In this document: positions 61,971 to 64,000 of the stretch, piece after piece
Numbering within the stretch: position 1 is the stretch's first letter
Layout: each line of letters begins with the position of its first letter
Source: Oryzias latipes
Lineage: Eukaryota > Chordata > Actinopteri > Beloniformes > Adrianichthyidae
Length of the DNA stretch: 64,000 nt
Direction of reading: 5' to 3'
Assembly (NCBI RefSeq): GCF_002234675.1
Contig: NC_019880.2
Span: 18,478,823-18,542,822 of the forward strand
The notes under the pieces: model-generated
The model's database searches: none
Seen by the model: the letters and a program-made list of their open reading frames with translations, nothing else
What the model was told of the DNA's origin: nothing
Program-made: the position numbers and the translations under genes

Positions 61971-62384
61971 ATTTTTTTCTTCTTTAATTTGAACAGTAAA
62001 TCCTTATTGTTTTTTGTCATTTTTCCCTGTTCACCACCTTAGTTTGATAGTTTTTAATCAGACTACTGATGCTTACGTACCAAAGACACCAAGGTGAGCT
62101 TCAGCATTCAGAGACAGTGTAAAGACATGCGGGAATTTCACCGCTGTTATTAGTCAGCTTTGTTGGAACAAAATTAAAGGAACGCCCTTCCATGCAGGCA
62201 TGGTGATGATCTGCACTTAACATCTCTTTTGCTGTTTTAGCCACTCCCAGTATTTTTAGGAGAAACTGTACGTGTGACCAAATCTGTTGTCAACACCAAA
62301 CTGAGAAAGGTAGGTTAAGGCCAAATCCGAATTCTTCCCCTTTTCCTCCAATTTAAGCAATTTGAATCGATACTTGAAAAAGTT

Positions 62385-62820
62385 AAGGACCCATTCTGAT
62401 GAAAATGGGGATTCTAACTCGTTTTTTTTTGGCATTTTTCTGATGATGGAGGACATATACAAAGAAAATTAAGCTTAAAATGTCATATCTGATTAATTCT
62501 TTATTCAAGCTGTTGTGAATCAGGGGCAGACGAAAAAATGCTGCTGGAAAAACAGTCAATTTGTGACGTAGGAAATCCGCCGAGCGGGTCGCAAGCTACC
62601 TGCTCTGAACATTCAGCAACGGGGGAAGAATTACTCTGTGCCAACCATACTGCCCACAATTCTGAGCTGAATTTCTAGTGAACTAGTGCTGCTCTGCAGA
62701 AACTATGTCCATGAAAAACGACAGTTTTTTTGATTTTGACTAAAAATGGCAAAATCATAATTAAAAGACCTCTTTGAAAATAGATCAAAAGATGATCTGA
62801 GTGGGTAAGCAATCACTCAA
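62385..62820. repeat. Dispersed repeat family Z, copy 4
   Basis: Contains CCCATTCTGATGAAAATGG, CGAGCGGGTCGCAAGC, GTGCTGCTCTGCAGAAACTA and AGATCAAAAGATGATCTGAG. Same order as copies 1 and 3. Confidence 0.55.
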
Positions 62821-63905
62821 GAAAAGCCTAAACTACCATTTAAATCAGAAAAACAAAGAATGAATAAATGGAGCTGATGTAACTGATGTGGTGGAATCCG
62901 CAGCATCCGACCTGCTCATCAGAACAGTGGAGTTTTTAGTCTTTACAGAAAGAAAACATCCAGTGAGGAGCAGTTTAGAAGAACAGCCTCTGAATCCAAG
63001 AGTGAAACTCCTGAAAGGCGTGGTGCATGGAGCCCAGCAGCACAAAGCCCCCTCTGCATTCAATATGAAGCACTCCCATTTGCAGGAATGTTGCAGAGAG
63101 TCAAATGTTTACTGCACTTTCAACTGAGCAGACGGAAGAGTTGACAGTAACTGCAGCGTGGATGTAAACACAGACCCACAGGAATTCCCAGAAAGTTCCT
63201 CATCATCTCATCTGTCACCTAAATTCTTAGATACAATTTAAATAAAAAAGCTGAAATGATCAAGTCAGGACCACCTACAGAGAACCGTTTTTTTGTTTGG
63301 GGCCTGTTAAACCGTTTAGATCTTAATCTGGGAGCAGTTCAGATGTTGAATCCCAGATGCTCTTTGTCATTACACAGTTTTTCTTAATGCTGTCACCAAT
63401 GTTATCAACAAAGGATCATGAGAACCCTAAACATTTATTTTAAAGACTGCAAGTTCATCGGAACAGGAAAGGAAAGTCATTTGGATCTCTGTGGCATCCC
63501 AACTTTTAAACTATTTAGTCTTTTTTTTTTTTTTACCCAAATCGATGAGATATTTTCCATTTCAAGTGTAGGATTTGAGGAATCAGAATTCGCGTAGTGT
63601 AAACTCCATCTTTTGAACCTCTTAAATTACAGGAGCAGCTAGAAAAACTGCACTGGTCGGTGAAAAAAGATGTAATATCACTTCCGGTCACACCCAACGC
63701 GATTTGAGTGTTAAATTCACGTCTGCCACTTTTTTTTCAATGTGCGTCGAATTCCCTGCTCGACGTTTGTCCAACAATGTGATCATAAACGTGATGTTCC
63801 AGACGTGTGTGGGAGGAGCTACCATTTCAAGTGTTTAGCCTGATAGGGACATGGAAACATTGTCTTTATTATCTCGTTTACATGGAAGACACAGATGATG
63901 TAGAG

Positions 63906-64000
63906 CAGGGGTTCTCCAAGTTTTTGTAGCGGAGGGCCAAATTAGGAACTCCATATTAGACTGGGGGCCAATTTTGGTGAAAAAAAATGGACAAACAGAA
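63906..64000. mobile_element. Left end of a hAT-like element (runs off the right edge)
   Basis: Begins CAGGGGTTCTCCAAG followed by GGAGGGCCAAATTAGG, the same style of terminus as the element at 9748. The other end is outside the window. Confidence 0.5.

Larger units (their letters stand above)
61420..64000 (-). other. 5' intron of the sptlc2-type gene
   Basis: No further sptlc2 exon was found in this stretch, so exons encoding the N-terminus and membrane anchor must lie beyond the right edge. It holds the ATAAGTCGCA transposon, family Z copy 4 and the start of a hAT-like element. Confidence 0.55.

Overview
The window is vertebrate nuclear DNA, almost certainly from a teleost fish. Two gene loci can be read, both on the minus strand, with introns. 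The first is a tandem cluster of medium-chain zinc alcohol dehydrogenases with the vertebrate nine-exon ADH structure, most like the fish adh8 (class I-related) genes. The second is the 3' two thirds of a serine palmitoyltransferase long-chain subunit gene (sptlc2 type). The background is AT-rich intron and intergenic DNA with fish-type DNA transposons (Tc1, hAT, piggyBac-like MITEs) and LTR/LINE debris. A medaka-like percomorph is plausible, but nothing here proves the species.

Layout, left to right. Gene A (1-6062, exons 1-6 and part of 7; it runs off the left edge). Gene B (8107-14207, nine exons, with a 2-nt deletion in exon 7). Gene C (16915-24430, nine exons, with a 1-nt deletion in exon 4 and a GC-AG intron). 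An 8.4-kb gap (24431-32867) holds a relic adh 3' end, a solo LTR with a perfect 5-bp target duplication, and a gutted Ty3/gypsy element. Gene D (32868-38833) is the only complete, intact copy, 378 codons. About 2 kb upstream of D lies an orphan copy of adh exon 1 (40833-40850). A gene-poor, repeat-rich stretch follows (40851-48760). The sptlc2-type gene fills 48761-61419, nine exons in frame to the stop; its first exons lie beyond the right edge.

The ADH copies share all splice phases and exon lengths, so they arose by tandem duplication. Exons of A and B are far more alike than their introns (exon 6: 4 differences in 261 nt). Two neighbouring copies carry one small indel each in otherwise clean exons, so they are either young pseudogenes or assembly errors. 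The ADH products would oxidise alcohols with NAD+ in the cytosol. The SPT subunit would catalyse the first step of sphingolipid synthesis at the endoplasmic reticulum. No functional link between the two loci is visible.

Other signals are a 140-bp spacer-free palindrome just upstream of an sptlc2 3' splice site, a hAT element whose empty site survives in a second repeat copy 22 kb away, a six-copy TTAA-flanked MITE family, and integrase-core transposase remnants inside gene C intron 1. No RNA gene, CRISPR array or bacterial-type feature was seen.
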